64,000 nt of DNA, taken from Bacteroidota bacterium (GTDB lineage: Bacteria > Bacteroidota > Bacteroidia > Bacteroidales > Paludibacteraceae). Within the stretch, counting starts at the first letter, position 1, and each line of letters begins with the position of its first letter. The notes beneath the pieces are model-generated. The model did no database searches, was not told the DNA's origin, and saw nothing but the letters and a program-made list of their open reading frames with translations. The stretch lies in NCBI GenBank assembly GCA_023459355.1, contig JAEWUM010000014.1:17696-81695 (forward strand), given 5' to 3'. Shown here one piece after another: positions 27,408-37,259 of the stretch. Both the position numbers and the translations under genes were made by a program.

Positions 27408-30400
27408 TTAACACTCTTTATGATTCTCCACCGCAATCACCACTTCATTTTTCTGATGTTCGATTCGTTTCAAGATTCGATCTAAGTAGTCGGCACCGAG
27501 GTTGTTTCTTATCCAAAGCACTTCATTGGTAAAGGTTCTCTTAGCTTCATTGCCGGAATTTGTGGTGAGTTCGTTGCGGGCTATACGTCCTAAGGTCCGA
27601 TCCGAAAGTGTTTTAAATTTTTCGATATCAGTTATTAGGATTTTGATGAACTTCATCAACTCATCATTTGTCACATCCAACACCCTTAAAGCACACTTGA
27701 GATTTTCGTACGCTTTTGCTTCCAGTGATTTTGGACTAGTAAAAGCCCTGCTGGTTACTGTTTTATAATCTTTTATCTCGTTATACGATTTCCAGAATTG
27801 GGGGGATAATGCTAAGTAAAGCGTATCGTAATCACAGGCAACCAATGGCAGGAAATCTTCAAAAGTAATTTCATCAACTTGTGGTTTTTCGGCTTGTGAA
27901 TCGGCAACCACGTGGGTAAACAAGCTCAAGCCTTTTCGTCTTAACACGCACACCTGATTGTGGGTAAATGGTTTTCCTGATTTCACCCTTGCCGGTAATT
28001 TTGCAATTTTCTCAATTACTTCGGGATGTGCTTGTTCTATCTCGAACAATTTATTTCTTACGTGTGTTCCAATGCTTTGTTCTCCATCCAAATCCGGGTT
28101 TTCATTGACTTTATTAAACAACATCGCCGGTGTGGGTTCTTCATCGGGATCAAATATTTTTGAGTCCTCACCCAAGGCATTGTGAATCAAAAACATCTTC
28201 TGAGAAGCAATATCCCGTATCTGAACGATACCGGCTCCTGCTTCGGTTGGAAACAAATTGAAAATGAACAGTTCATCAAACACTTTTGTCCCGATGCGGT
28301 TGATACGCCCGACACGCTGAATGACCCTTGTCGGATTCCAGGGAATGTCGTAATTGATGATAACGCCGGCACGATTGAGGTTAAAGCCTTCTGACAACTT
28401 ATCACTGGTTATCAGAATATCGTATTTGTCTTCTTTTTCTCCCTTATATTGCGCGTTGAAATTTGCATTCAATGTATGGTGTAGGGAAGCTGTTACATTA
28501 CCGTCACAAAAAATGACTTTCCCCTTGTATTTCGTTTTAAAGTAATGTTCCAGGTGCCTGACTGTATCGGTATATTCTGTGAAAATAATTATTTTTCTGT
28601 CTTTGTCCTTTTTGAGGATGAGCTCAACTTCTTTAGCAACTTTATCTCTTTTCGGATCTTTATGCACGATATCTAACAGCGCTAACTCGTTACTTATCTT
28701 TTTAAACAGTTCAATATCTTTATCAATATTGGCTATAAAATCGGTTTTACGTTTGAAACTGTTTACATCATATACTTTATTGTTTTTGGGTACTCGTTTG
28801 GTTAGCATGTTATTTTCATATTCCATCAGAATCTGAAGAATTATATCCATGTTTTCTTCAAACATCAACGAGTCCATGAGCTTTCTGTCTAAAATGTACT
28901 TTCCATCTGTTTTTTCAATAAACTGCTTTACCCTGATGTGTATTTGCAAGAAGCGATTGATAGAATCATTAAATGCTCCGAATGAGCTTTCGAATCGTTT
29001 TACCAACAACCTACGCATAAAATGAAACAAGTTGGCTTGTATCAATGCAGCCCTGTTCTTTGCTTCATCCAGTTTACTCTCTTTAATTTCTGATTCGTAA
29101 ATGAACGGCTGGTAAATGGCTCCGGTAAAAGCACCCTCTTCTCCAAAATAATCTGTCAGCACCTTGTTGTAAAAACTGCTTTGTTCGGCACTCAGATAGT
29201 AAAACAGTTCAACCGGATCTTTCACTTCCGATAGTTCAGTTACTTCGCGGGAATAGAGGTAATCATTTTTTAAATCAAGGCGATTCCTGCGGATAATAAC
29301 CGGTGAGATAACCTGTTTGATTTGATTGGCTAACTTTTTGGTTTCTTTCCTCACTTTTATTAAATCTACCTTATTCTCTCCAAATAATTCGATGTAATAC
29401 TTCTGTGCTTTCTCTCTTTTATCGGCCTTGATTGAGTTGCTGAATCTGGCAATTTCAGATAGTTTTTTAAAGCGGTTGCCATAACCAACGAATAATGCAT
29501 TCAGATCGTTGTCAATGGTAATTCCTGATTTGCCCGGTACAATGAATAATTTCAACAAAGAAAAGATGTCAGCCGGTGAATTGTTGAAAGGTGTAGCTGT
29601 CAGAAGAATCACAATCCGGTCACGGCAGATTTTCAACAAGGCTTCATAGTCTTCAGTATCCTGATTGCGGTAGTAATGGGCTTCATCAATGATTACCACT
29701 TCAATATTCCGATTGTCGATGGATGCGGCAATATCCACCAATTTGCCCCGACTTTCGACCTCGGAAGTTAACTCGAAATTATACACGTACTCGTACCATC
29801 CTGTCGGCTCCTTTGCGTTTTTCTCTCCAATCAAACCCGGTGGACAAATAATCAGGGTACGTTTATCCAGGTTTTTGGCAATCAGCGAGGCAATCACCGA
29901 TTTACCCAAACCAACCACATCGGCGATGATTACGCCATTGTACTCGTTGATAATACTTAAACCCTGGTTAACTGCATCGATTTGATAAGCAAATTCTTTG
30001 AAGCCATTTTTTTTCAATAATTCTATTACTGAAGAGCGGATATGTTTGGTTTGCTGCAGGTCGACGTAAGTTTTTAGTATCAATGCATAAGCCTCATAAG
30101 GCGTTATTTTAGCAGCCAACGACTTTTTGCCAACGAGTTCAATTAATTGTTGTTGTTGATCAGGAGCTTCAGTAATAGGAGCCGCTTCAGCCCAAAGCAT
30201 TTCAAAGTAGGCATCTGCATCGGTATAACCATAATCTTTGATTTCAACATTGAATTCTTCCTGACCGGATAACCCTGCTCCGGTCAAATTGCTGCTGCCG
30301 GTAATGAACTGTCCTTTCATTCCTTGTATTTCGGACTGCTGTTCATTGAGTTTGAAAAGATAAACCTTAGCATGATTCGGATTCCTGGTTTTCCGGATGA

Positions 30401-30776
30401 TCAACCTGCCTTTTTCAATCATGTCGAGAAAAAAGAACACCTGATTATAGAAGGCTTCCGTATCTGAATCGTCTGTATTTAGTGCATTACGCATGGAATC
30501 CATAAAGCCATTGAAGCGGTCGGTATTGGATAATCGTTCTTCCTGAATACCGTGTTCCACCAAATGGTCGTGCAGCAATTTGTCGACCTGCAAGCCAACC
30601 AGCAAGCGAAGCGTTACCTGTTCGTTGGCCTTCAAGGATTCATACACTTCCTTCCAGCCTGAGAAATAGAAAAAACCAACTAAAAATTTCAACTCCTCGC
30701 TGATGGTTATAAGCGTGTTTAGCCTTGATTTCAGGCTTTTCTGACCTAAGTTGTTGGTTATAAAGTTTTGCGACAT
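27408..30776 (-). CDS. PLD-nuclease-fused SNF2/DEAD-type helicase
   Basis: 1122 residues. The N-terminal phospholipase-D-like nuclease domain (about 1-200) has one HxK motif, HAKVYLF (135-141), and GSSNLTG (160-166). The superfamily 2 helicase follows: GLGKSVIAS (289-297), DEAH (364-367) and TATPFNNS (393-400). The C-terminal motifs lie near 785-825: SDKLSEGFNLNRAGVIINYD and IQRVGRINRIG. Similar helicases occur in DISARM-like and type I-like defence loci. It follows the AlbA_2 gene after 11 bp, and mcrB follows after 52 bp. It probably translocates on and cuts foreign DNA, with the methyltransferase marking self; this is inferred. Confidence 0.88.
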   Translation of the reverse strand: MSQNFITNNLGQKSLKSRLNTLITISEELKFLVGFFYFSGWKEVYESLKANEQVTLRLLVGLQVDKLLHDHLVEHGIQEERLSNTDRFNGFMDSMRNALNTDDSDTEAFYNQVFFFLDMIEKGRLIIRKTRNPNHAKVYLFKLNEQQSEIQGMKGQFITGSSNLTGAGLSGQEEFNVEIKDYGYTDADAYFEMLWAEAAPITEAPDQQQQLIELVGKKSLAAKITPYEAYALILKTYVDLQQTKHIRSSVIELLKKNGFKEFAYQIDAVNQGLSIINEYNGVIIADVVGLGKSVIASLIAKNLDKRTLIICPPGLIGEKNAKEPTGWYEYVYNFELTSEVESRGKLVDIAASIDNRNIEVVIIDEAHYYRNQDTEDYEALLKICRDRIVILLTATPFNNSPADIFSLLKLFIVPGKSGITIDNDLNALFVGYGNRFKKLSEIARFSNSIKADKREKAQKYYIELFGENKVDLIKVRKETKKLANQIKQVISPVIIRRNRLDLKNDYLYSREVTELSEVKDPVELFYYLSAEQSSFYNKVLTDYFGEEGAFTGAIYQPFIYESEIKESKLDEAKNRAALIQANLFHFMRRLLVKRFESSFGAFNDSINRFLQIHIRVKQFIEKTDGKYILDRKLMDSLMFEENMDIILQILMEYENNMLTKRVPKNNKVYDVNSFKRKTDFIANIDKDIELFKKISNELALLDIVHKDPKRDKVAKEVELILKKDKDRKIIIFTEYTDTVRHLEHYFKTKYKGKVIFCDGNVTASLHHTLNANFNAQYKGEKEDKYDILITSDKLSEGFNLNRAGVIINYDIPWNPTRVIQRVGRINRIGTKVFDELFIFNLFPTEAGAGIVQIRDIASQKMFLIHNALGEDSKIFDPDEEPTPAMLFNKVNENPDLDGEQSIGTHVRNKLFEIEQAHPEVIEKIAKLPARVKSGKPFTHNQVCVLRRKGLSLFTHVVADSQAEKPQVDEITFEDFLPLVACDYDTLYLALSPQFWKSYNEIKDYKTVTSRAFTSPKSLEAKAYENLKCALRVLDVTNDELMKFIKILITDIEKFKTLSDRTLGRIARNELTTNSGNEAKRTFTNEVLWIRNNLGADYLDRILKRIEHQKNEVVIAVENHKEC

Positions 30777-30787
30777 GCTTTTAAAGT

Positions 30788-32422
30788 TTACTTGTTGATT
30801 AATACCAGTAATCGTTTGCCCGATTCCGTTATTTTATACCGCTGTTCGGGATGGGTTGTATTATCGGGATATTTCATCTCAATCCAACCAATATCTAAAA
30901 GGGGGTCAATGTATTTTATTTTATGTTTCGACCTTGTTGTTAAACCAATATGCATAAGAATTTCTTCTCTGCTTTTCCACGTTTCAACAAAGCTTAATAT
31001 GTCATTTACCTTGGTGTGAATCGAATTTTCAATAATATCATTTACTCGGTCACCAGCTCGGTCACTAACTCGGTCACTAACTTGTGCATTAACCTGGTTA
31101 CTAAAAACAATAACGTCATCTATACTATTAAATATCAAACCTCTAACTTGGTCAATAGCTCGGTCACTTTCTTCAATAACTTGTACATTGAAATCCGGAT
31201 GAACTGGTATTGTAACCAGCACATAGGTGCTATCATCGGAGTCAAAAACGGGTGCCGGAGAACCATTCTTTTCCATGGCATCGTAAATGGTAGGGAAACC
31301 GGTAGCACGACCCTCAGTTAAATGAAGTTCTTTAAGGAAATCTCCAATTCTGCGGTTACGGTACTGACGCGCAACGATTCTGCGACTGCTAGTCAAGATC
31401 TGTTTGTTGACTGGGGGTATTGCAGCCGGATAACTCAAAATCTCCATTTTATCATCCCAAATCTGTATCTCGATGGGAGAATCTAATTCATAGCTTTTGT
31501 GATAAACGGCATTCGATAAGGCTTCTTCGATGGCAGCGTAGGGGAAATTATAAAACCTGTCGGCTTCGGCTTTTTCGGGATGCTTAATTACTTTCTCTGC
31601 AACTATGTTCGTTTGAATAAACGATAAGGCATCCCGAAGTTGTTTTTGTAAGGGACCTTTGAAATAATGTTCTGTATAAGCTTCTCCTTTATGCCATACT
31701 AATTCAATCCAGGTTCGGGGGAAGAATGTTTCAGGGGCTTTGTTGAAAAACAACAAACCAACATTCACCGGACGAATATCTTCATCAGCACCTTTTGCAA
31801 TGTGCATAACCCGACATAGATCTGCAAACGGTATGTTACGGCTTTCTTCAAACAAATCGCTTTTAATTTCCTGAAGATGTGCTTGTATTAATCCTAAATC
31901 AAGATCCTGAAGGCTTGCCCGGTTATTGATTCGGTCATCAAAAGGAATGCGGGCAGTCATTTCATGCAGTTGACGCAAATAATCACCATTTGCCCTGATG
32001 CTGCGTGATCCAACCCGGATATATTCATAATAGGGTGCTTGTTTACCCATTGTTTCGGGGGCACGATAGGGACGGTTATCCCCTGCCGGGCACCATAGCA
32101 CGAGTATGTGTTTCCCTTCATACAAGTAAGGCTGACAGATTGGGAAATAGGTGGGCGATATGCGATTTCCCAATTTGATGATTTCGCCTTGTATAGCATC
32201 GAGTTGATTTTGTTGTAAGCCTGATGGGGGCAGCAAGGGTTGACCATCCTTTTCGGCAACACCAATAATGATATAACCACCACCCCAGTTGTTGATATCG
32301 TTGGCAAAAGCACAGAGGGGATGAATCACTTCTTCAGGATTCCAACCTTGCTTAAATTCTAACCGTTCCCACTCGATGGTGCGGCCGTGAAGTAAATCGC
32401 TTATGTTAATGGGGAGTGACAT
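30788..32422 (-). CDS. AlbA_2/HATPase (Schlafen-AAA-like) putative DNA-binding protein
   Basis: 544 residues. The N-terminal AlbA_2 domain (about 15-140) is marked by RLEFKQGWNPE and NNWGGGYIIIGV. An HATPase_c_4-like domain spans about 265-405 with the N-box EEALSNAVYHKSY. Residues 443-463 are a four-residue repeat tract (VSDRVSDRAGDRVND). A winged-helix-like C-terminus (SREEILMHIGL...GWIEMKYPD...RYKITESGKRLL) follows. Proteins of this kind are annotated as transcriptional regulators and often accompany restriction or defence genes. It is gene 2 of the operon, 26 bp after the methyltransferase gene. It may regulate the operon or act as a nucleic-acid-binding effector. Confidence 0.85.
   Translation of the reverse strand: MSLPINISDLLHGRTIEWERLEFKQGWNPEEVIHPLCAFANDINNWGGGYIIIGVAEKDGQPLLPPSGLQQNQLDAIQGEIIKLGNRISPTYFPICQPYLYEGKHILVLWCPAGDNRPYRAPETMGKQAPYYEYIRVGSRSIRANGDYLRQLHEMTARIPFDDRINNRASLQDLDLGLIQAHLQEIKSDLFEESRNIPFADLCRVMHIAKGADEDIRPVNVGLLFFNKAPETFFPRTWIELVWHKGEAYTEHYFKGPLQKQLRDALSFIQTNIVAEKVIKHPEKAEADRFYNFPYAAIEEALSNAVYHKSYELDSPIEIQIWDDKMEILSYPAAIPPVNKQILTSSRRIVARQYRNRRIGDFLKELHLTEGRATGFPTIYDAMEKNGSPAPVFDSDDSTYVLVTIPVHPDFNVQVIEESDRAIDQVRGLIFNSIDDVIVFSNQVNAQVSDRVSDRAGDRVNDIIENSIHTKVNDILSFVETWKSREEILMHIGLTTRSKHKIKYIDPLLDIGWIEMKYPDNTTHPEQRYKITESGKRLLVLINK
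31038..31094. repeat. Short 12-bp tandem repeat inside the AlbA_2 gene
   Basis: Variants of CTCGGTCACTAA recur with a 12-bp period about five times, coding for the VSDR-type repeat on the minus strand. The period keeps the reading frame, so copy-number change would lengthen or shorten the linker without a frameshift. Confidence 0.7.
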
Positions 32423-32448
32423 AGATGTTTTTCGATTAATTGTACTTA

Positions 32449-35400
32449 TTACACACTTCTGGCTTTACTCACCCTATTCCAAACCAACCGACACACAGCC
32501 CGATACACCTCTTTCCTTTCTTCGGCATCCAAGCCCAAGGCATCAAAAATCACATCATCCAACTCCTTTCTGTCGGGTAAGGGTTGTGGCTCTTGTTCTT
32601 CTATGGGGATGGGGGATGTGGGGTCGATGCCGGATTCTTGGAAGATAGTACGTATTTCTCTTTTAAGTAAAATATTTGAGAAGTCAAGTAATTCTGGGTT
32701 GATTACTAAAGAATTGTTTACTTCAAAAACCATGACACTTCTTGGTCCTCCTCCTCCACCTAAATCTCTTTTAAGAACTTCACCAAAAAGGAAATATAGA
32801 ACTGAATTACAATAGTTTTTGGTTCTATGATCGCATTGTGCAAAATAAAGTCTACAATCTGCCACGATGTTTTCTTCAGAATACGGTGAAAATAACCTTT
32901 CTCTTAACTCCTTTCCCCAAAACGTATTTCCCGACAACTCCCCTAATCCATACCATAATTTTCGTGATAATACTGATTGAAGATTATGAACACCAATAAT
33001 TTTACCTTTGGCACCTCCTTGATTTACTTCTATTTCAAGACTTTCACCATATTCGATGTATTTTAAGGCATTTGTTCCGACTAGTTCTTCTCTTGGTTTG
33101 TTACAAAAAAAGACTCGATACTTTAGATGTTGGTCAGAAACACAGTAGTTCTTGCATTCTTGTGGACTTTTCAAAACAGGTCTCAAAAACTCCTCTTCAA
33201 TTTTCCATTTATCAACCTCCTCTTGTGTCAAATAAAAAAACTCATTGCAACCTGTCTTTATGCCAAATTTCACTTCAGCAATTGAACCCAGTCGAACAAA
33301 CTTATCTTTCCCTTTTTCCATAATCTTAAAGAACACATCCGGTGCCCGCAGGTATTTTCCACCCCATTTGTCCCCCACATATAACCCCGTATCAATAGCA
33401 TTATTTTCCTCAAATTCAGACCCCTCTTCCATCAAATCAGCAATAGTAACCGGGTAGGAACGAAAGGCGTCGTTGTTCAGGATCTTAGCCTGTTGGTTTT
33501 CTATGGCTATCAGGTTGTCGGAAAAAATCACTTCCTCGAAAGGCTTTTTAAATGCAACGAATTTATATTCGAAGGCAGCATCCAGGGCGTTGAGTTGACT
33601 AACCGGTGCATCCATCACCGAGATGATGGTGTTGACATCGGCACTGGCAAAGGAACGCATGGCCTGGTTATCGAGGATAAAATGTACCCGGCAATGATTG
33701 AGCAGGAACTTTTGCATCCACACGCCATACCCTACGTCCAACCAAGAGTTGGAACAAATAAAACAATGCACGCCCTGTGGATTCAGCAAGCGAAGGGTCT
33801 TGAGATAAAAGTAGGCATACAAGTCGCTTTTGCCATCTATGGGCTCTTTCTTCCTGAAATAGACCGGATATTCCTCCCGGATTATTTCCTGCAAAGCAGC
33901 TTTATACTCTTTCGGCGGTAGGTTACCGTAGGGATCGCCAATATCTTCCTGGCGGACATAAGGCGGATTCCCGATGATGATATCGAAGCCATCTTTATCG
34001 TAGAACAACTCTGCAAACTCGATGTTCCAAATCAAGGGATGTTCATCGAAGAAGCCTGATTTTTCTTCCTTCAATTTGTTGATTTTATCTTCGAGAACGG
34101 CAATTTTTTCAGCATCAAACCCGATCTCAGCTTGTTTTGGTGAAAGTGCCGTTTCAAACAGGGAGGATTGTGTGGCATCGGGTTGTCGCTTCAGCCGAAT
34201 AAGTTCGCGTTTACTCTCTTCAATTTGTTCGTCGATAATAGCCCTGAAAATGGCATTTTCTTCCTTCCTGATTTCCTGTGCTGATACACCCTGATTGTAA
34301 AAGAATGCGATTTTATCTTTCTTTAGTTTTGTAATTTTCGATTTCAATCCGGCACTTAAAGCATGGTTGTGGGCATGAACCGGAAAAAGTTTATTTCCGA
34401 TTCGTTGCACCAAACTATCACCACAGCGTATTTTAAAATCCAGATTGGGTAATAAAGGCTTGGGATTATACCTGAACTCATCTTCTCTTTCAGCGGGAAT
34501 ATCCACAAACAACGAAAGCCACAAACGCAATTGGTTAATCCAAACCGCCCAGCGTTTTACCTCTACGCCATAGAGCGAATTGATGATAATCGCTTTTTTT
34601 CTATCAAAAGCATCTTCGTTTTTATATTCATCCGGCGCTTTATCTCTATTTTGAAGAAGTTCCAGTATTTCGTTCAGCACCTGCATCATACCTACCGGGA
34701 AAGCACCGGAACCCGATGCCGGATCGCAAATTGAAACCGATTTCAAACTTTCAATCAGTAATTTTAATTCTGATATTGAAAAATCACCTTCTTTCTGATA
34801 ATCTTCATAATTCCCATCAATAGATAGTTCCTTGAAGAAGAGGTGGTATAAATCTTTTATGTCAACATGCGTCGTTTTCTGCAACCATTTTACCAAAGCC
34901 ATTCTACACATGAAATCCACTTCGGTACGCGGGGTGTATACCGCTCCATTTTCTTTGTTGACGAGTCGTTCGAATATAATCCCCAGAAATTCAGGGTTCA
35001 ATTCGAGGTCTTCGTCGTACCGGGTGTTCTCTTCGATGGTAAAGTTGTATTGAAATAAAAACTCGAAAAATGCATCAATAGCCTGATCAGGGATGATAAG
35101 ACCGTTGGTGTCAATTTTATCTTTTCGTTTAAACAGTTCCCCGTTCAAATAAGGAGCCATTAATAAATCCTTTTGGGTTTTATCAGAAAACTCATTATTT
35201 TGGTAGGCGACCACACTCCCCGGAGGCGTGTTTAATGCTTCAAAAAATAGCGGTTCCAACCAGCGTTTATAAAAATCATTATCCCCAAATGATTGCAATT
35301 TGTATTCGTGCCATAAATGTTGCAAAAACTCTTCATCATCTCCCAACCATTTTCTTTTTTGAACAAAACCAATGAAGATAGTCCGGATAACAAACAACAA

Positions 35401-35991
35401 TGCCAAATCCTGTTTAATCTCAAAACGTGCATCTCCTATTATCTGAGAAGCCATCCTGTCGAAATGAGGCTTGAAATTATTGTAAAATTCATCCGTGACA
35501 GCTTCAATTGAAAAGGCTTTTCTGATTGTATCCAGTGAGTCAAACTTGCAGCCGTCAATTTGTTTTTTGAATGTTTTATTCGGTTTATGGGGATCAACAA
35601 AATAGGTATATCTTCTCCAGGGAGTAAACTTTTGCTTCTTGTTACCGTAATTCCGGCGAATAAAGCTAAACCTGAATTTTCCGGATTGGTCATAAAACAC
35701 GAACACAGCCCCATCCTTGAAGTCCTCTTTGAGAGCTTTTTTAGCGATTTCGTATTGTGCTTTGCGTGAACTTTTGGAAGTAAGTTCGCCGTGATATGCG
35801 CAACTAAACACCATCAACTTATCGGTGTTATCATATGAAATTTCGCCCAGTTTTATCAACTTGTTAAACTTATCGAATCCCCGGACAATGTCAGACAGGT
35901 CTTCTTCATAATCTACAAAAGCAGAATTTTGATTGCTAATAAAGTTAACAAGATGTTTATTCGAAAAGGATTTGATTACGGAATTTATCAT
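32449..35991 (-). CDS. Eco57I-like N6-adenine DNA methyltransferase (type IIG/PglX-like)
   Basis: 1180 residues. The SAM-binding motif I is SICDPASGSGAFPVGM (about 420-435) and the catalytic motif IV is IIGNPPYVRQ (671-680), marking a gamma-class N6-adenine methylase. A charged coiled-coil segment (about 545-650) lies between them. The N-terminal 200 residues (VFSCAYHGEL, FVFYDQSGKFRFSFIRR) are an unassigned domain; no clear PD-(D/E)xK nuclease is seen. The C-terminal 400 residues probably hold a target-recognition domain. It is the first gene of the nine-gene operon and likely protects host DNA, as in BREX, DISARM or type IIG systems. Confidence 0.9.
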   Translation of the reverse strand: MINSVIKSFSNKHLVNFISNQNSAFVDYEEDLSDIVRGFDKFNKLIKLGEISYDNTDKLMVFSCAYHGELTSKSSRKAQYEIAKKALKEDFKDGAVFVFYDQSGKFRFSFIRRNYGNKKQKFTPWRRYTYFVDPHKPNKTFKKQIDGCKFDSLDTIRKAFSIEAVTDEFYNNFKPHFDRMASQIIGDARFEIKQDLALLFVIRTIFIGFVQKRKWLGDDEEFLQHLWHEYKLQSFGDNDFYKRWLEPLFFEALNTPPGSVVAYQNNEFSDKTQKDLLMAPYLNGELFKRKDKIDTNGLIIPDQAIDAFFEFLFQYNFTIEENTRYDEDLELNPEFLGIIFERLVNKENGAVYTPRTEVDFMCRMALVKWLQKTTHVDIKDLYHLFFKELSIDGNYEDYQKEGDFSISELKLLIESLKSVSICDPASGSGAFPVGMMQVLNEILELLQNRDKAPDEYKNEDAFDRKKAIIINSLYGVEVKRWAVWINQLRLWLSLFVDIPAEREDEFRYNPKPLLPNLDFKIRCGDSLVQRIGNKLFPVHAHNHALSAGLKSKITKLKKDKIAFFYNQGVSAQEIRKEENAIFRAIIDEQIEESKRELIRLKRQPDATQSSLFETALSPKQAEIGFDAEKIAVLEDKINKLKEEKSGFFDEHPLIWNIEFAELFYDKDGFDIIIGNPPYVRQEDIGDPYGNLPPKEYKAALQEIIREEYPVYFRKKEPIDGKSDLYAYFYLKTLRLLNPQGVHCFICSNSWLDVGYGVWMQKFLLNHCRVHFILDNQAMRSFASADVNTIISVMDAPVSQLNALDAAFEYKFVAFKKPFEEVIFSDNLIAIENQQAKILNNDAFRSYPVTIADLMEEGSEFEENNAIDTGLYVGDKWGGKYLRAPDVFFKIMEKGKDKFVRLGSIAEVKFGIKTGCNEFFYLTQEEVDKWKIEEEFLRPVLKSPQECKNYCVSDQHLKYRVFFCNKPREELVGTNALKYIEYGESLEIEVNQGGAKGKIIGVHNLQSVLSRKLWYGLGELSGNTFWGKELRERLFSPYSEENIVADCRLYFAQCDHRTKNYCNSVLYFLFGEVLKRDLGGGGGPRSVMVFEVNNSLVINPELLDFSNILLKREIRTIFQESGIDPTSPIPIEEQEPQPLPDRKELDDVIFDALGLDAEERKEVYRAVCRLVWNRVSKARSV

Positions 35992-36040
35992 AGGATTAGC
36001 AGTTAATCGAAGTACCTGTTGAGTGAAAATTCAGCTTATG

Positions 36041-36048
36041 CAAAAGTA
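36041..36048 (-). promoter_or_regulatory. Promoter -7 element of the defence operon
   Basis: The minus strand reads TACTTTTG (TAnnTTTG), about 50 bp before the methyltransferase ATG. It is the only good match upstream, and no comparable promoter was noticed between the next eight genes. Confidence 0.5.
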
Positions 36049-36137
36049 ATAAATCAAATTGAAAAACTGGTCACAATTTAATCTTTGTGTTATTCAAAAT
36101 TAGTACAGTTTACTGTAGATAGAATCGAAAGAGATCA

Positions 36138-36185
36138 TTAAAAGTAAAAACTACAGGAACCTAATCTTGTAGTTTTTACTTTTAA
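36138..36185. terminator. Long intrinsic terminator hairpin
   Basis: Perfect 18-bp arms (36138-36155 and 36168-36185, TTAAAAGTAAAAACTACA and its complement) surround a 12-nt loop. The A/T-rich ends make it usable on both strands. It lies 20 bp after the stop of the lipoprotein operon and insulates the defence operon. Confidence 0.8.
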
Positions 36186-36204
36186 TACAAAACAAATCTG
36201 AAGA

Positions 36205-36918
36205 TTACTTATATTGTCCGGCATATTGTCCGTTAAGTTTTACTTTAAAATCTTTGGGACCTGCTATTTCATTTGGTTCTTCCACGTTTTGAGGTGCATA
36301 AGTTCCTACAGGCATATCTTTAAATGTATAAGTATTGGCAATTCTGGCAACATCGACATATTTTGTTGCAGCTGTTGCAACTGTCGTTGCAACCATTGAG
36401 CCTACTGCAGCTATTAAAGCACCATAAGTTCCACCGGCACTTTGAATCTGAACAGTGGTATTATAACTTATGTCGCCACGTCGGGCAAAAAGTATTTCAT
36501 TGGTTTTAGTTGATTTAACAATATACTCTACATCCACGTACACCATACCATAGGTTTTATCCCATTTATGTATGATTGTAAAAAGTGCGACATCAGCACC
36601 AAATACATCTCCAAATTTTTGCAAAGGAGCATCTAAAAACAGCTCAGCATCATAGGCACTTTCCCGTTTCAAAATTTCCATCGATAAGAATGTTGGAATA
36701 ACATAATAACCTGCTTCTGCAATCGGAACATTCAATGTTGAATGAAAAAACTCTTTTGCATCAACGGCTGTACTTCTATTAATGGGTGGCATTAACAACA
36801 CCGTTACAGGTTTTTCTCTGTACATACCTTTATATGCTTCAGATTTAGCAATTGGTTGGGTCATAGTACAGCCAATCATTATTATAGCAAGCGATATTAT
36901 AAAAATTATTTTTTTCAT
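36205..36918 (-). CDS. GNA1162/DUF799-type lipoprotein
   Basis: 237 residues. The lipoprotein signal MKKIIFIISLAIIMIGC is followed by VTVLLMPPINRSTAVDAKEFF and the GADVALFTIIHKWDK region, both typical of the DUF799 family, plus a small hydrophobic AALIAAVGSMVATTVATAATK stretch interrupted by glycines. The family accompanies CsgG-like and DUF4810 lipoproteins in a conserved trio, probably a periplasmic or outer-membrane complex. The start overlaps the previous gene's stop by 4 bp (ATGA), indicating translational coupling. Confidence 0.85.
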   Translation of the reverse strand: MKKIIFIISLAIIMIGCTMTQPIAKSEAYKGMYREKPVTVLLMPPINRSTAVDAKEFFHSTLNVPIAEAGYYVIPTFLSMEILKRESAYDAELFLDAPLQKFGDVFGADVALFTIIHKWDKTYGMVYVDVEYIVKSTKTNEILFARRGDISYNTTVQIQSAGGTYGALIAAVGSMVATTVATAATKYVDVARIANTYTFKDMPVGTYAPQNVEEPNEIAGPKDFKVKLNGQYAGQYK

Positions 36919-37259
36919 TTTTCTGTCAATTTAAGGATTCTATCAATGAAAATCTTAGATTCGGGGTATAATTCAATTTCTTTTTGAAGCATAGCTTTCC
37001 CTTCTGATACTTTGTCTGCTTGCAATAGCAAGAAACCATAGTCAGCATAAATACCCGGAGGTACCATATTTCTTGAACCCTTTTGTTTTTCAATAATTTT
37101 ATTGTATGTCTTAATCAAATCCTGAATTGACTTATCGTCGCTGTTTTTTAAATAGTTATAGCTGGTAACAGGATAGTCGTTCCAGGTGTATAATTGCTTC
37201 TGCATGGTGCATGCTGACAAAACAATTAATGTTAATATGAATATTATTAGCTGTTTCAT
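36915..37259 (-). CDS. DUF4810-type lipoprotein
   Basis: 114 residues with lipobox LSAC and the family-like LYTWNDYPVTSYNYLKNSDDKSI, followed by TPR-like helices (GIYADYGFLLLQADKVSEGKAMLQKEIELYPES). It is coupled by ATGA overlaps to both neighbours. Together with the CsgG-like and DUF799-like proteins it probably forms an envelope complex of unknown role. Confidence 0.85.
   Translation of the reverse strand: MKQLIIFILTLIVLSACTMQKQLYTWNDYPVTSYNYLKNSDDKSIQDLIKTYNKIIEKQKGSRNMVPPGIYADYGFLLLQADKVSEGKAMLQKEIELYPESKIFIDRILKLTEK

Noticed and set aside
18962..35991. Complete DISARM, BREX or type I restriction system
   Set aside because: No drmA/drmB, pglZ/brxC or HsdS-type specificity gene is seen; only the methylase and helicase resemble such systems.
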